A stretch of 64,000 nucleotides of DNA, from positions 942,267 to 1,006,266 of the forward strand of contig NZ_KZ454938.1 in assembly GCF_002797325.1 (NCBI RefSeq). The letters are read 5' to 3'. The notes under the pieces are model-generated. The model did not search any database, was not told the DNA's origin, and saw only the letters and a program-made list of their open reading frames with translations. The DNA comes from Bacillus sp. FJAT-45037 (GTDB lineage Bacteria; Bacillota; Bacilli; Bacillales; Bacillaceae_D). This document shows positions 41,515 to 50,502 of the stretch, piece by piece. The position numbers and the translations under genes are program-made. The first letter of the stretch is position 1; every line of letters begins with the position of its first letter.

Positions 41515-43060
41515 CAGTATCCCACCTTCTTGAAAACCCTTGTTGCTTCTTCTTAATTGGTAAATACGCTGTAGGCTTTTCATTCATAATCCAGACGGGT
41601 AATCGTAAGAACGTATCTTTTAAATCTTTCCACTTAAACGGGGCAAGTGGAGAGAAATAAGGTGTCCCGAATGATTCCAATTTACATAAATGAATCAATA
41701 AAATCATCCCTGCAAAAGAAAGCCCTAAAAAGCCAAACGATGCAGCTGCGAACATGAACGGGAAACGTAAGATTCGTACAGAAGTGTTCATCTCTGTTGA
41801 AGGGACAACAAACGCCGCAATCGCAGTTAGTGCCACGACAATGATCATAATGTTCGAAACCAAGCCTGCAGTAACAATCGCATCTCCAATGACTAGACCC
41901 CCAACAATACCGATCGTTTGACCGATTGGTGAAGGGAGACGGACCCCGGCTTCCCGAATGAGTTCAATCGTTAATTCCATGATAATGGCCTCGACAATAG
42001 GAGGATAAGGAATTTGTTCAACCGAGCTCTTCACAGGTAGAACAAGATCATTTGGAATGACCTCAAAGTGAAAGCCGACAACAGCAATATAAAGGCCAGG
42101 AAGCAATATCGCGATTAGAAAACTTAAAATGCGAATCATTCGATAAAAAGTGCCAACATAAAAACGACTATTAAAATCATCTGGAGATTGGTAAAAAGCA
42201 AAAAAAGTAATGGGTGTAATAATAGTCGTTGGGCTTCCTTCGACCAAAATCGCGACTTGCCCATCCATTAAGGCTGACATTGCTCGATCAGGACGTTCTG
42301 TATAAAGTACTTGTGGAAAAGGTGAGAAAGTTGAATCCTCAATAAATTCTTCGATAAAGCCAGGGCTAAACGTCATATCCGTATCAATGTAACTAACTCG
42401 CTTAATCACCTCTTGAACAATAGTAGAATTCGCAATATTTCTCATGTAAACAATGGCGACCGATGTATTTGTGTCTGTTCCAATTTTTAGATAGCGAACG
42501 GCTAAATTCGAACTTGAAATTCTACGACGGACGAGATGAATATTTGTAGCGAGATCCTCAACAAATCCTTCATGAGAGCCACGAACTACTTTTTCATTTT
42601 GCGGTTCGGATGTATCTCGTTTAATCGCATTGGATGAATCGAGTATGTAAACCAGTTCAATGCCATCTATCAATAGCACTGATCGCCCTTCGAGTAAGGC
42701 ATTGACTGTATTTTCTTGAGAGCTTGTTGGGACAACTGCCGCAGAATGCTCTAGCATGTCTCTTACCGAGCCTTCGCCATCAAACGTTGCTGAAAGAAAT
42801 TTCTCGATCTTCTTAAAGTCTGTGACAGAACTAAAGAAATAGATCGTAGCCTTTACCTGATCGATTTTAAATTCACGTTTTTGAAGATCTTCGGCCTCTA
42901 CAAAAGCTGATTCGATGAATTTCTTGTTTTTAACTAATAAGTTATATGTTCTAGGAGAAGGAGAAGGAGAAGGAGAAGGGCCATTTGTTGAAGCAATTGA
43001 CTTAGACGCTTGTTGCTCAGAATGTCTTTGTGAAAGACGTACTTTTGTTAATCGCTTCAT
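41507..43060 (-). CDS. Spore germination protein, GerA family (operon 2)
   Basis: 517 residues. Soluble N-terminal half, then membrane helices from about residue 300. Typical stretches are VVRGSHEGFVEDLATNIHLVRRRI (about 158-181), SPFPQVLYTERPDRAMSALMDGQVAILVEGSPTTIITP and PYPPIVEAIIMELTIELIREAGVRLPSPIGQTIGIVGGLVIG. Residues 27-36 are a pure PSPSPSPSP tract coded by a hexanucleotide repeat. ATG 43060 follows GGTGAG. First gene of an A-B-C operon. Confidence 0.93.
   Translation of the reverse strand: MKRLTKVRLSQRHSEQQASKSIASTNGPSPSPSPSPRTYNLLVKNKKFIESAFVEAEDLQKREFKIDQVKATIYFFSSVTDFKKIEKFLSATFDGEGSVRDMLEHSAAVVPTSSQENTVNALLEGRSVLLIDGIELVYILDSSNAIKRDTSEPQNEKVVRGSHEGFVEDLATNIHLVRRRISSSNLAVRYLKIGTDTNTSVAIVYMRNIANSTIVQEVIKRVSYIDTDMTFSPGFIEEFIEDSTFSPFPQVLYTERPDRAMSALMDGQVAILVEGSPTTIITPITFFAFYQSPDDFNSRFYVGTFYRMIRILSFLIAILLPGLYIAVVGFHFEVIPNDLVLPVKSSVEQIPYPPIVEAIIMELTIELIREAGVRLPSPIGQTIGIVGGLVIGDAIVTAGLVSNIMIIVVALTAIAAFVVPSTEMNTSVRILRFPFMFAAASFGFLGLSFAGMILLIHLCKLESFGTPYFSPLAPFKWKDLKDTFLRLPVWIMNEKPTAYLPIKKKQQGFSRRWDTDE
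42954..42977. repeat. Hexanucleotide repeat (GGAGAA)4 in gerA coding sequence
   Basis: Four perfect copies of GGAGAA on the plus strand encode Pro-Ser repeats in the N-terminal tail of the GerA protein. Gain or loss of a unit keeps the frame. Confidence 0.9.
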
Positions 43061-43276
43061 GACTACTCACCAACTTCTGTGTAAGAATTTATTCACTCTT
43101 ATCATCTACAAATTTGGTGAAATCATGCAGAGGTGGGTGGGTCATTAAGATAGATAATAAGTTCAGTTGTTTTTTGTGAAATGTAAAAAAGAGAGTTATC
43201 GATAGAGAATGTGAGTGAGGGAAAGAAAAAAAGGTAGTTATGCGCTTTCATACGACTTCTTAAACACTGAAAGTCA

Positions 43277-43285
43277 TGCTACAAT
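43277..43285 (+). promoter_or_regulatory. Extended -10 promoter element of sulP
   Basis: TGCTACAAT is an extended -10 (TGN-TACAAT). The -35 place (43257-43262) is poor, as is common with extended -10 promoters. Confidence 0.5.
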
Positions 43286-43306
43286 GTTTCAGTTGAAAAC
43301 GGATCC

Positions 43307-43329
43307 GACTTTCGTGAGAGTCGAAAGTC
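43307..43329 (+). promoter_or_regulatory. Leader inverted repeat of sulP
   Basis: GACTTTCG-N7-CGAAAGTC, perfect 8-bp arms, about 15 bases after the expected transcription start. It may be an operator or mRNA hairpin. No T-run follows. Confidence 0.5.
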
Positions 43330-43377
43330 AGCTAAGGAATTCAAGATAAATGAAAGAAAGAAAGAAAGAGGTGTCAA

Positions 43378-44832
43378 ATGAATACACAAACATGGAAAGA
43401 AAGTTGGTTTGGGAATGTTCGAGGGGATGTACTAGCTGGGATGGTTGTTGCGCTTGCTTTAATTCCTGAAGCAGTAGCATTCTCAATTATTGCAGGTGTC
43501 GACCCGATGGTTGGTCTGTACGCATCATTCTGTATTGCTGTTGTGATTGCTTTTGTCGGAGGACGTCCAGGTATGATATCAGCCGCAACAGGAGCAATGG
43601 CATTATTAATGATTACGCTTGTAGCTGATCATGGTCTTCAGTATTTACTTGCAGCAACATTATTAACTGGTATTATTCAAATTCTTTTTGGTGTTTTTAA
43701 ATTAGCACGATATATGAAGTTTATACCAAGATCAGTAATGGTTGGTTTCGTCAATGCCTTAGCGATTTTGATCTTTATGGCACAGCTTGACCAGTTTGTG
43801 GGGGCAACATGGGTCGTATATGCACTCGTTGCTGCGACGCTGGGTATTATATATTTATTACCGCGTGTCACAAAGGTGGTACCCTCTGCATTAGCAGCGA
43901 TTGTTGTAATTACAGCTTTTGCCATTTTTATGAATGTTGATGTACGAACAGTTGGTGATATGGGGGCTCTTCAACAAGCATTGCCAATGTTTTTAATCCC
44001 GCAAATTCCGTTTAACTTAGAAACATTCATGATTATTTTACCTTACTCATTAGCTCTAGCAATTGTTGGTTTATTAGAATCACTTCTTACTGCAAACATT
44101 GTCGATGATATGACAGATACGGAAAGTGATAAGAATAAAGAAAGCCGTGGGCAAGGGATCGCGAACATTGTCTCTGGATTCTTCGGAGGAATGGCTGGTT
44201 GTGCCATGATTGGACAATCTGTGATTAACGTCAAGTCTGGTGGAAATGGTAGACTTTCTTCCTTAGTGGCAGGTGTCTTCTTAATGTTCTTGATCATTGT
44301 ATTAGGTGGTTTAGTGGTGCAGATTCCAATGGCAGCTCTAGTTGGTGTAATGTTCATGGTTGCATTTAGTACATTTGATTGGGGTTCTGTAAGAAATCTC
44401 CACAAGGTACCACGTTCTGATGCTGCGGTCATGATCGTAACGGTCGCAACAGTTGTATTCACGCATAACTTAGCGATCGGTGTATTTGCTGGGGTGCTTT
44501 TAAGTGCGATGTTCTTTGCAGCAAAGATTTCGAAAGTCGATGTAACGAGAGAGTTCGATCAAATAAACGCAAAGACTGTCTACCGTGTTAGAGGACAAAT
44601 CTTCTTTGCATCCGTTACAGATCTATTAACGAAATTTGACTATAAAGAGGACATAAGAACTGTAGAAATTGACTTTAGACAATCTCATTTATGGGATGAC
44701 TCGGCAGTAGGAGCACTTGATAAGATCAAAATGAAATTTGAACAACAAGATATTCAAGTGACCTTTATTGGTATGGACAAAGATAGCACAGAGCTTATGA
44801 CGAAAATGAGCGGTGTCGGTTCAGGCCATTAA
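43378..44832 (+). CDS. SulP-family anion transporter with STAS domain
   Basis: 484 residues. Membrane part with about 11-14 helices (residues 10-385); [22 protein letters not shown] (about 27-48) is the family signature. The C-terminal STAS domain (about 395-475) has [17 protein letters not shown]...[21 protein letters not shown]. SulP proteins carry sulfate, bicarbonate or other anions, usually with sodium or protons. The ion is unknown; bicarbonate carriers of this family are often sodium-driven. GAGGTG precedes the ATG. Confidence 0.9.
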   Translation: MNTQTWKESWFGNVRGDVLAGMVVALALIPEAVAFSIIAGVDPMVGLYASFCIAVVIAFVGGRPGMISAATGAMALLMITLVADHGLQYLLAATLLTGIIQILFGVFKLARYMKFIPRSVMVGFVNALAILIFMAQLDQFVGATWVVYALVAATLGIIYLLPRVTKVVPSALAAIVVITAFAIFMNVDVRTVGDMGALQQALPMFLIPQIPFNLETFMIILPYSLALAIVGLLESLLTANIVDDMTDTESDKNKESRGQGIANIVSGFFGGMAGCAMIGQSVINVKSGGNGRLSSLVAGVFLMFLIIVLGGLVVQIPMAALVGVMFMVAFSTFDWGSVRNLHKVPRSDAAVMIVTVATVVFTHNLAIGVFAGVLLSAMFFAAKISKVDVTREFDQINAKTVYRVRGQIFFASVTDLLTKFDYKEDIRTVEIDFRQSHLWDDSAVGALDKIKMKFEQQDIQVTFIGMDKDSTELMTKMSGVGSGH

Positions 44833-44855
44833 GATAAAACAATTAGCAAAGAAAA

Positions 44856-44898
44856 AAGCAAGGACCCTTCAGGTGGAAGGTGATCCTTGCTTTTTTTG
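44856..44898. terminator. Bidirectional terminator
   Basis: AAAGCAAGGA...TCCTTGCTTT stem with an inner CCTTC/GAAGG helix and T7. It lies between sulP and the convergent TauE gene, overlapping the latter's stop. Confidence 0.88.
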
Positions 44899-45741
44899 TT
44901 GTCGAACATAATTTCGTGCAATAAGGAGAAAGAAGAAAAGTGCAAAGGAACTAATGATGACAAGACCAATGAAAGGGAGAGAGGCGAGATTAGAACCAAC
45001 ACTGATGATCATACAGACATATAGAATGCCCAAAAGTTTCTTCATTCTAGCCTCATTAAATAACTTCGTCGCAAGAGCCCCTATAGGTGCCCCAAAGAAC
45101 GTTCCTACTATTAAAGCAATGCCAATCCCGTAATTAAGCGAACTTGACATACTGTATGTGATTAACCCAGCTGAGACGATAAACACAACCGAGGCTAAAC
45201 TAGTACCGACGGCTTGACTTGCTTTTAAGCCGAGTAAGGAGATTAAAAGTGGTACAATGAAGAAGCCTCCACTAACTCCTATAGCAGATGAGATAAAGCC
45301 TGCCCCAAGTCCAATCAATCCAGCGACAATAAGAGGAGAAACGCTTCTTTTTTTGATCGGACCCTTACTAGTCTTCCGTTTATACAGTAAGGAGAAAGCA
45401 AAAAAGCTCAACAAAGCAATGTAAAAAATGGAAATGACTGATTCGGCCAATCCTCGTTGATCAAGCTGAATCATAATTGGGTGAGCAATTTGCGTACCTA
45501 TAATCCCTGTTATATTAATAATTATGACATAATACCAATTAATATTTTTTAAACGAAAATGAGAAACCGCACCTGAAATCGACGTTCCAAGTGAAAGCAT
45601 TAAGCTTGTACCAATTACAGTGGTAGGGGGAAGACCGAACATTAGCAACAGAGGCGTTAAGATAATCCCACCACCAATACCGAAAAATCCAGAAAACACA
45701 CCAATTCCAATACCTAATCCTATGTATAAAAGATAATCCAT
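44869..45741 (-). CDS. TauE/SafE-family transporter
   Basis: 290 residues with eight or so membrane helices in two similar halves. The repeated glycine-rich motif GFFGIGGGIILTPLL (about 18-32) recurs as SSAIGVSGGFFIVPLL (about 151-166), the hallmark of this family. Members export sulfite or sulfoacetate or import other small acids. A sulfur role fits the neighbouring SulP gene only loosely, as the two genes are convergent and not co-transcribed. Confidence 0.9.
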   Translation of the reverse strand: MDYLLYIGLGIGIGVFSGFFGIGGGIILTPLLLMFGLPPTTVIGTSLMLSLGTSISGAVSHFRLKNINWYYVIIINITGIIGTQIAHPIMIQLDQRGLAESVISIFYIALLSFFAFSLLYKRKTSKGPIKKRSVSPLIVAGLIGLGAGFISSAIGVSGGFFIVPLLISLLGLKASQAVGTSLASVVFIVSAGLITYSMSSSLNYGIGIALIVGTFFGAPIGALATKLFNEARMKKLLGILYVCMIISVGSNLASLPFIGLVIISSFALFFFLLIARNYVRQQKKQGSPST

Positions 45742-45924
45742 AAAAACCTCCTTCTCTATAGTATAGCTGATTTTTTGTCGAATAGATGCTGAAATTTTAG
45801 CTTAAAATCGATGGTAGTTGTCGGATAAATGAGTTATTTGTCTAAGGAAAAAGGGAGGAATTATAAGAATTATGAAGAATTTCACCTAAAGGACATTGTA
45901 TATAAGAGTTTAAGGAGAATGATG

Positions 45925-47697
45925 ATGGTTCATACATTATGGCGTGCAAGAGCAGCGACGGCACAAGCGTTTCTTGGTCACGACGGTACGGTGAAAGAAG
46001 TGAATGAAGAGTGTTGTAATCTATTAGCATTAACAAAAGAACAGTTAATTGGCCAACCAGTTGATGAGATCTATTTAAACTGGATCGATCAAAATGAAAG
46101 TTCTTTTTTCCAAAAGATTCAGAATCAAAAGTATGTCTTTTTCACATGGAAAAATGAAACTGATACCAAGTTTACTTGTAAAATTGAATTGATTCCACTT
46201 AACCTTGGAGAAAGTAGCTTTCTTTTACAAATATCAGAAATTGATGTAAAGAAAAAAACGTCAGATCAAGCATTATATTCTCAACATGTTCGTGATTATC
46301 AATTATCTGATAAAATCTTGCATGGAATTAAAGATGCGATTGTCACTTTTCAAATGGATGGTACGTTCTTATTTGTGAATGAAAAGGCGGAAGAAATTTT
46401 AGGGTATACTTGGGATAAATTGAAACATATTGAATTTTGGTCTTTTTTGCAAATGGATCAAAAAGGATTATCTACTAAAATTTATGAGTTGCTAGCCGGT
46501 GAAGATAGTGTTGAAGTAGAATACTTTGTTGAAAAGACGAAGTGCTGGTACGATGTGAGAGTATACCGTGTCGAAGAGCAAATAACCCTTTATTTTACGA
46601 ATAGTACAAATCGAAAAAGAGTAGAAGATGAGCTCAGGGCAAGTGAGAAAAGATATAAAAGTTTAGTTGAACACACTCCTGAAACGATTTCGGTTCATGA
46701 TGGGAAAGAATTAATTTATATTAATCCAGCAGGGGAAAAGTTATTTAAAGCAAACAACCAAAACGAACTTATGAACCGTAAGGTTGGTGATTTATACAAA
46801 GCGGTTGACTATAAGAGAATTCGAGAAAATGCAAGACTGTTGATGTCTGGCAAACGTAAAGTAACGACTTCCTTATTCCAATTGAATTGCCTAGACGGCT
46901 CAACCGTTGATGTAGAAGCAACATCAACGCTTATTTTATTTAGAGGAAAACCTGCTTTTCGAACCATCTTAAAAGATTTATCAGAACGGAAGCGTATGGA
47001 TGACTTAATTAGAAAATCAGATAAACTTGCCGTGGTGGCTCAGCTTGCCGCAGGCGTCGCTCATGAAATCAGAAACCCATTGACAGCGGTCAAAGGTTTT
47101 TTACAACTATTCCAGCGTGATAAAAAATTTAATGAACAGTTTCTACAGTTGGTGATGGAGGAGTTAGAACGTGTAGAATCGATCATTTATGAATATTTAA
47201 CATTAGCGAAACCAAATCATGAATCGACATTTACTGAATTACAGCTTCAGAAAATTATTCAAAAAGTAATGACGTTAGTAGAAACTCAATCGATTATGAA
47301 AAACGTAACCATGGAGTTTGAGTTTGAGGATGTAGCAACGGTTTACGGATCAGAGAAACAAATAAAACAAGTTTTACTGAATCTGATTCGTAATGCTCTT
47401 GAAGCGGTGGAAGAAAACGGGGAAATTACAATCCGTTTACGATCTCACCCTGAAGATCAAGTATGTATCCAAGTAGAGGATAATGGCTGTGGAATACCTA
47501 AGGAGCGAGTGGCACGCTTAGGAGAGCCTTTTTATTCTACCAAAGAGAAAGGTACAGGTCTTGGGATGATGGTTTGTTATAAAATCATTGAACATCATCA
47601 TGGCTTAATGACTGTCCATAGTGAAGTGGGAATGGGGACCCGAATTGATGTGATCTTACCAGAATGTGAAGCAGACACAGTGCTAATCGAATCATAA
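45925..47697 (+). CDS. PAS-domain sensor histidine kinase (sporulation-kinase type)
   Basis: 590 residues from this start. Three PAS domains (about 12-105, 130-225 and 245-360), then HisKA with His380 in GVAHEIRNPLTAVKGFLQLFQ, then the ATPase domain (N-box LLNLIRNALEAVEENGEI, G1 VEDNGCGIP, G2 GTGLGMMVCYKIIEHH). No membrane helix, so cytoplasmic. The HisKA sequence is that of KinA-KinE kinases that feed the Spo0A phosphorelay; no regulator is adjacent, as expected for orphan phosphorelay kinases. AAGGAG is followed by three ATG codons; the third (45925) has the best spacing. A frame open from 45829 lacks a site. Confidence 0.88.
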   Translation: MVHTLWRARAATAQAFLGHDGTVKEVNEECCNLLALTKEQLIGQPVDEIYLNWIDQNESSFFQKIQNQKYVFFTWKNETDTKFTCKIELIPLNLGESSFLLQISEIDVKKKTSDQALYSQHVRDYQLSDKILHGIKDAIVTFQMDGTFLFVNEKAEEILGYTWDKLKHIEFWSFLQMDQKGLSTKIYELLAGEDSVEVEYFVEKTKCWYDVRVYRVEEQITLYFTNSTNRKRVEDELRASEKRYKSLVEHTPETISVHDGKELIYINPAGEKLFKANNQNELMNRKVGDLYKAVDYKRIRENARLLMSGKRKVTTSLFQLNCLDGSTVDVEATSTLILFRGKPAFRTILKDLSERKRMDDLIRKSDKLAVVAQLAAGVAHEIRNPLTAVKGFLQLFQRDKKFNEQFLQLVMEELERVESIIYEYLTLAKPNHESTFTELQLQKIIQKVMTLVETQSIMKNVTMEFEFEDVATVYGSEKQIKQVLLNLIRNALEAVEENGEITIRLRSHPEDQVCIQVEDNGCGIPKERVARLGEPFYSTKEKGTGLGMMVCYKIIEHHHGLMTVHSEVGMGTRIDVILPECEADTVLIES

Positions 47698-47731
47698 AAA
47701 AAGGGATGGTTGGTCATCAAGACCTTCCATC
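47696..47731 (-). terminator. Terminator of the PilZ gene
   Basis: The stem GGATGG(A)AGGTC / GACC(AA)CCATCC on the minus strand is followed by T7. The PilZ stop codon lies inside it. Confidence 0.75.
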
Positions 47732-48103
47732 CAATTCACTTGATTGTTGCTTAATATGGTTTTTTAGTAAGGTGATGAGTGCTTGACTTTCTTTGTCGGT
47801 ATGAGTGAAGTCAATACCATATTGAAACGATTGACCCAATGCTTTCTTCCAGACGATGACTCCTTGAGTTTCCATTGTATGTTCGGCCAATTGAAGATCA
47901 AATTCAAGATGGATTTCTTTTTTATTAGGATCAGGTAACTCAAGGGAGGAGCTCATTTTTAAGCCACCTCCGCTAATATCGAGGATATCCATTTTTCCTT
48001 CCTTACTTTCTACATATGATGTTTCCACACGAATCAGTTTAAACGTTGCTTCTAGGGGCTTAGGGAATTCGTAACGAAATGATTCTTCACGTTTATATTG
48101 CAT
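47717..48103 (-). CDS. PilZ-domain protein
   Basis: 128 residues. The cyclic di-GMP binding signature is present: K-R-x(4)-R near the start (KREESFR, residues 4-10) and DISGGGLKM (42-50; D-x-S-x-x-G). The later GVIVWKKALGQSFQYGIDFTH stretch fits the barrel. It should bind c-di-GMP and act on motility or surface traits. Convergent with the PAS kinase. Unlike YpfA/MotI it has no N-terminal YcgR domain. Confidence 0.88.
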   Translation of the reverse strand: MQYKREESFRYEFPKPLEATFKLIRVETSYVESKEGKMDILDISGGGLKMSSSLELPDPNKKEIHLEFDLQLAEHTMETQGVIVWKKALGQSFQYGIDFTHTDKESQALITLLKNHIKQQSSELDGRS

Positions 48104-48178
48104 AGCATTCTCTCGCTTTCTCCTGTTTTTTTCAGTATCTAATAATTAACTAGATTATGCAATGAAAAGGTTGATGAA

Positions 48179-48805
48179 CTAGCGAATGGAATGGATGAAT
48201 TCTAATCCGAAATGAATGGAATAATAGATAAGTAACATCGCTGCAAATCCATGTATGAATTTAAACAATAATGGACTAATGACGACAGAAGAAGCTTTTG
48301 CCACAGCAGCGATTAAGAGATTCCACAGAAAAATCCCAAGAAAGATGAAGCATGCTTTCGTCACGATTTGAAGGGTTGTGGAGAGGTGGGCAGATTCACT
48401 TAAGACAGAGCCATATATGCCAAACCAAAACAATAGATTAATAGGGTTAATAAGAGCAATGAGCAGTCCTGTCACATAGCATTTTAGTAAGAGGTAGTTA
48501 GGATAGACAGTTATTTGATCAGTGCTTATGTGGGTGTGAACGATTTTTTTTACTGAGTCAAATGCTAGAAACCCTAGAAAAATCGACCCGAAAAAAAAGA
48601 GACCAATATGAACTATTTCAATCGTTAATAATTGGGAGATCCCGAGATAAATAAGGATCATAAAGATCGCATCAGCACTCATACCGCCAATTCCTACAAA
48701 TAAAGAGGCAATAAAGCCGAACTGAACCCCTCGTTTAAGCATCTCAAGACTAATTGGACCAACAGGTGCGGCTAATGCAATACCTAAAAATATTCCTGAT
48801 AACAA
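48179..48805 (-). CDS. LysE-family amino acid exporter
   Basis: 208 residues, six membrane helices. The N-terminal LGIALAAPVGPISLEMLKRGVQFGF (about 7-31) is the LysE/RhtB signature, with SADAIFMILIY in helix 2. The start is TTG at 48805 with GGAGTGATT before it. Members export lysine, arginine, threonine or homoserine-like compounds; the substrate is not shown. Stand-alone gene without a LysG regulator nearby. Confidence 0.88.
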   Translation of the reverse strand: MLSGIFLGIALAAPVGPISLEMLKRGVQFGFIASLFVGIGGMSADAIFMILIYLGISQLLTIEIVHIGLFFFGSIFLGFLAFDSVKKIVHTHISTDQITVYPNYLLLKCYVTGLLIALINPINLLFWFGIYGSVLSESAHLSTTLQIVTKACFIFLGIFLWNLLIAAVAKASSVVISPLLFKFIHGFAAMLLIYYSIHFGLEFIHSIR

Positions 48806-48950
48806 AACGAATCACTCCACCCCTAGAAGATTTCTAATTACTTAATTAAATGATAGAATTAAAGGAGTTATACATCTTTTGGGACTATTGCGACGAATTA
48901 TTCTATCTTTTTAATCATACTCATAAGCTATTGTAGAGGAGGGGTTCTAA

Positions 48951-49694
48951 ATGAGTGAAGAATCAAATTACTTGTTTACAAGCGAGCAAATGCAAGATGA
49001 ACAACTCGTTCCAAACTGGGTGAATGAAGAATACAAAAAATACCGTGAAGTGGTATTAAACCCGACATTTCCTTGTTTCTTTGGAAAAACGGGAGAACAA
49101 CGTGGAGAATTACGGTACTCGTATATCACCCATTCGGATTGGGGGCATTTACCGAAAACTCTATCTTCATTTCTAGATCTAGTAAAGGAACCCCCTTTGA
49201 TTAGACGGGGATTATTTCTGTTTGTTGAACCTGAAGAGAAAGAGCAATCGTTTGACTATTATCGAAATTATTTTTGGGATGTCTTACAATATTTAAATCG
49301 ACATGACCCATGCGAATGGCCGGAGCATACCCCTACAGATCCAGATCATTTTTTGTGGTCGTTTTGTTTTGATAATGAAAATATTTTTGCTTTCGGAAAT
49401 GCTCCGACTTACAAGCAGCGTGTGACGCGTAACTTAGGTGATAGTATGGTCATCGGTATTCAACCAAGAAGAATTTTTAAGGGACTTGAAGGCACCGAGC
49501 CGAACGGAATTAACTCACGAGAAGCAGTACGTAAAAGAGTAGAGATTTGGGACCAGTTACCGAAACATCCGGATATTAGTCATTACGGCGATCCTAGTCA
49601 CCGGGAATGGAAGCAATTTTTTATTGGGGATGATTGTGAACCCATTTTGACAAAATGCCCTTTTCAAGCAGTAAATACAAAGAAGTCACTATAA
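48951..49694 (+). CDS. YqcI/YcgG family protein
   Basis: 247 residues. Family stretches are NPTFPCFFGKTGEQRGELRYSYI (about 37-59), FVEPEEKEQSFDYYRNYFWDVLQYLN (about 92-117), CFDNENIFAFGNAPTY (about 139-154) and GIQPRRIFKG (about 169-178). Soluble. The family is of unknown function; the conserved Cys-Phe, Trp and His residues suggest a cofactor-binding enzyme, which is inference. GGAGGGG precedes the ATG, and a strong terminator follows. Confidence 0.85.
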   Translation: MSEESNYLFTSEQMQDEQLVPNWVNEEYKKYREVVLNPTFPCFFGKTGEQRGELRYSYITHSDWGHLPKTLSSFLDLVKEPPLIRRGLFLFVEPEEKEQSFDYYRNYFWDVLQYLNRHDPCEWPEHTPTDPDHFLWSFCFDNENIFAFGNAPTYKQRVTRNLGDSMVIGIQPRRIFKGLEGTEPNGINSREAVRKRVEIWDQLPKHPDISHYGDPSHREWKQFFIGDDCEPILTKCPFQAVNTKKSL

Positions 49695-49703
49695 GGAGTG
49701 GCA

Positions 49704-49744
49704 AAAAAAGTGTATGATGGTAAAAAATCATACACTTTTTTTGT
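49704..49744 (+). terminator. Terminator after the YqcI gene
   Basis: The stem GTGTATGAT / ATCATACAC with A7 and T7 flanks. Confidence 0.9.
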
Positions 49745-49780
49745 TTTTTATGAAGATCAAGTAAAGGGTTTGCGATACTT

Positions 49781-49974
49781 ATGTGGAATGAAGTAAGACA
49801 TCATCTCCGAGGCGAACCTGGACCAGCTCTTGTAAGGTTTGTCAACAAGCATGACTATGATTGCGTGATTATAGGATCAAGAGGGCTTAATCCGTTCCAA
49901 AGCATGGTTCTTGGCAGTGTGTAAGCCATAAGGTAGCTAAAAGAGTCAAATGTCCTGTTTTATTAATCAAATAA
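49781..49974 (+). pseudogene. Broken universal stress protein gene
   Basis: The fragment reads GEPGPALVRFVNKHDYDCVIIGSRGLNPFQSMVLGSV then stops at TAA 49922. Two extra bases (TA at 49922-49923) put the rest out of frame; after them SHKVAKRVKCPVLLIK continues to TAA 49974. This is the C-terminal half of a UspA protein, very close to the intact copy that starts 26 bases further on. The N-terminal half (about 85 residues) is missing. It is the remnant of a tandem duplication. Confidence 0.85.
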
Positions 49975-49999
49975 TATTTTGTTAAACGGAGGCGACAAC

Positions 50000-50413
50000 A
50001 TGAAAAAAATCCTTTTACCTTCAGACGGATCAGAGCATTCAATCCGCTCTGCAGAAAAAGCCATTGAGCTCGCAAAATTGTACGATGCAGCAATTGACAT
50101 TGTCTATGTGATCAATGGCTCAACGTCAAAAAGAGATGTGTTGCAAAATACCGACAAATACGTCATTGAGAAGCGTCGTAAAGAGCGGTTAAAGCCGGTC
50201 GAAGAAAAGCTTACTAGCGCTAGTATTCCTTATGAGATTCATACATTACACGGGGAACCAGGGCCAACCATTGTTGAATTTGCTAATAAAGGTGATTATG
50301 AGTATGTTGTGCTCGGAAGTAGAGGATTAAATCCACTTCAAACAATGGTACTTGGCAGTGTGAGTCATAAAGTAGCTAAACGAGTAAATAAGCCTGTCAT
50401 GATCGTGAAATAA
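50000..50413 (+). CDS. Universal stress protein UspA family
   Basis: 137 residues. The ATP-binding signature G-x2-G-x9-G-S/T is present in LGSRGLNPLQTMVLGSVSH (about 108-126), after the opening KILLPSDGSEHSIRSAEKAIELA. These proteins bind ATP or related ligands and support survival under stress. GGAGGCGAC precedes ATG 50000. A broken second copy lies upstream. A terminator follows. Confidence 0.92.
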   Translation: MKKILLPSDGSEHSIRSAEKAIELAKLYDAAIDIVYVINGSTSKRDVLQNTDKYVIEKRRKERLKPVEEKLTSASIPYEIHTLHGEPGPTIVEFANKGDYEYVVLGSRGLNPLQTMVLGSVSHKVAKRVNKPVMIVK

Positions 50414-50449
50414 ACAGAGGGAGCCCTTGAGCTCGCTCTGTTTTTTATA
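50413..50449 (+). terminator. Terminator after uspA
   Basis: AAACAGAG...CTCTGTTT stem with an inner GAGC/GCTC helix and T6. Confidence 0.85.
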
Positions 50450-50502
50450 ATATCGGTCCATATCGGTCATAGTAAGGGCATGACATCCTTAGGAGGAAGC
50501 TC

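Larger units (their letters stand above)
43061..43377. other. 317-base divergent gap, gerA / sulP
   Basis: Carries the sulP promoter candidate and a leader hairpin, listed separately, and the unassigned promoter of the gerA operon. No ORF is seen. Confidence 0.6.

Noticed and set aside
45872-45889. Five-codon leader peptide (MKNFT) before the PAS kinase, with GGGAGGA upstream
   Set aside because: Too short to judge; no attenuator follows and the kinase has its own site at 45912.
24778-47697. Prophage, integrative element or biosynthetic gene cluster
   Set aside because: No integrase, phage structural gene, conjugation gene or synthase is present; the only mobile element is the IS.
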